From Methanosarcinales archaeon (lineage in GTDB: Archaea; Halobacteriota; Syntropharchaeia; Alkanophagales; Methanospirareceae): a stretch of 24,387 nt of DNA. Within the stretch, counting starts at the first letter, position 1, and the number at the start of each line of letters is the position of its first letter. Location: assembly GCA_016649585.1 (NCBI GenBank), contig JAENXH010000001.1:1-24387 (forward strand), in the 5' to 3' direction. The notes under the pieces were generated by a model. The model was not told the origin of the DNA and did not search any database. It saw nothing but the letters and a program-made list of their open reading frames with translations. The position numbers and the translations under genes were made by a program. This document shows, piece after piece, positions 24,082-24,387 of this stretch.

Positions 24082-24353
24082 TGCAATACAGATTTGAGAT
24101 AAAGCCAAAGCTGGAGAAAAAGCTGAAGAAACTTGAAAAGAAGGATCCAGTGATGTTCAAAGCGGCGAGAGACAAGATAGATGAGATAACAAAAAATCCT
24201 CACCGTTACAAGCCATTAAGGTATGACTTAAAGGGCTTAAGGCGGGTTCACCTGAAAAAGTCCTTTGTTTTGGTTTTTGAAATTGATGAAGAGGTGAAGA
24301 TTGCTAGATTTCTTGACTTAGGTCATCACGATGAAATATACATGAAGGGATAG
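24081..24353 (+). CDS. RelE/ParE-family toxin
   Basis: This 90-residue basic protein has the RelE/ParE pattern: FEIKPKLEKKLKKLEKKDP, KIDEITKNPHRYKPLRYDLK, GLRRVHLKKSFVLVFEIDEE and the terminal LDLGHHDEIYM. Most RelE toxins cut mRNA on the ribosome and ParE toxins poison gyrase; the sequence alone does not decide. The H-HDEIY ending resembles RelE-type members. ATG 24081 is preferred to GTG 24078 because it overlaps the antitoxin stop. Confidence 0.87.
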   Translation: MQYRFEIKPKLEKKLKKLEKKDPVMFKAARDKIDEITKNPHRYKPLRYDLKGLRRVHLKKSFVLVFEIDEEVKIARFLDLGHHDEIYMKG

Positions 24354-24387
24354 AGTTGATAATGGAACATTCTACAGCAGTTCTATC

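Noticed and set aside
24363..24387. Possible start of another gene at ATG 24363
   Set aside because: Only eight codons are visible before the edge, with nothing to support a call.
1..24387. CRISPR arrays, tRNA or rRNA genes, insertion sequences
   Set aside because: Reading the spacers showed no regularly spaced repeats, no tRNA cloverleaf and no transposase; the only sizeable repeat found is the asnB duplication.

Overview
The window reads as chromosomal DNA from a methanogenic or methanotrophic (ANME-type) euryarchaeon. The support is a beta-ribofuranosylaminobenzene 5'-phosphate synthase (methanopterin pathway), the archaeal COG1900-CBS homocysteine protein, a THEP1-like NTPase, two DUF1464 proteins, archaeal TATA-like promoters and GGAGG/GGTG-type ribosome sites. 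The lineage call is inference from gene content; no rRNA or tRNA gene was seen.

Layout. 1-170: the start of a Cys/Met-metabolism PLP enzyme, cut by the window edge. 310-3619 (minus): beta-RFAP synthase followed by two DUF1464 ASKHA proteins. 3620-3990: a gene-free stretch with several hairpins. 3991-5999: Tat export genes, tatC-tatA on minus and a divergent second tatC. 6123-8959: a PPP-type phosphatase, an MFS transporter and a THEP1-like NTPase. 9042-10043 (minus): a nitrilase-superfamily protein behind a decayed response regulator. 10095-16266: asparagine synthetase (asnB) and an ectoine cassette on minus (fused ectA-ectB, ectC, and a MurL-like PP-loop protein broken by a frameshift), with a divergent Lrp/AsnC regulator at the right end. 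16279-17916 (minus): NAD synthetase and a second nitrilase. 18169-19209: an MscS channel. 19257-23423: COG1900-CBS protein, a radical SAM protein and bifunctional NADHX epimerase/dehydratase. 23424-23856: remnants of a surface protein and a HEPN protein. 23857-24353: a RelB/RelE-type toxin-antitoxin pair.

The most striking structure is at 11.5-15.8 kb. The ectoine cassette lies between two direct repeats of 239 bp, about 88% identical and without indels, exactly 4026 bp apart. Each repeat holds the promoter region and first 51 codons of asnB. The right copy sits immediately upstream of ectAB, so the operon seems to have captured a duplicate asnB promoter beside the Lrp-type regulator, and a 60-residue AsnB fragment now serves as its first cistron. 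With MscS at 18 kb this makes an osmotic-stress neighbourhood (inference).

A second notable point is the TatC pair. TatC1 keeps the N-terminal and first-cytoplasmic-loop signature but has lost the C-terminal TPPD-type signature; TatC2 is the reverse. This suggests two half-degenerate subunits acting together.
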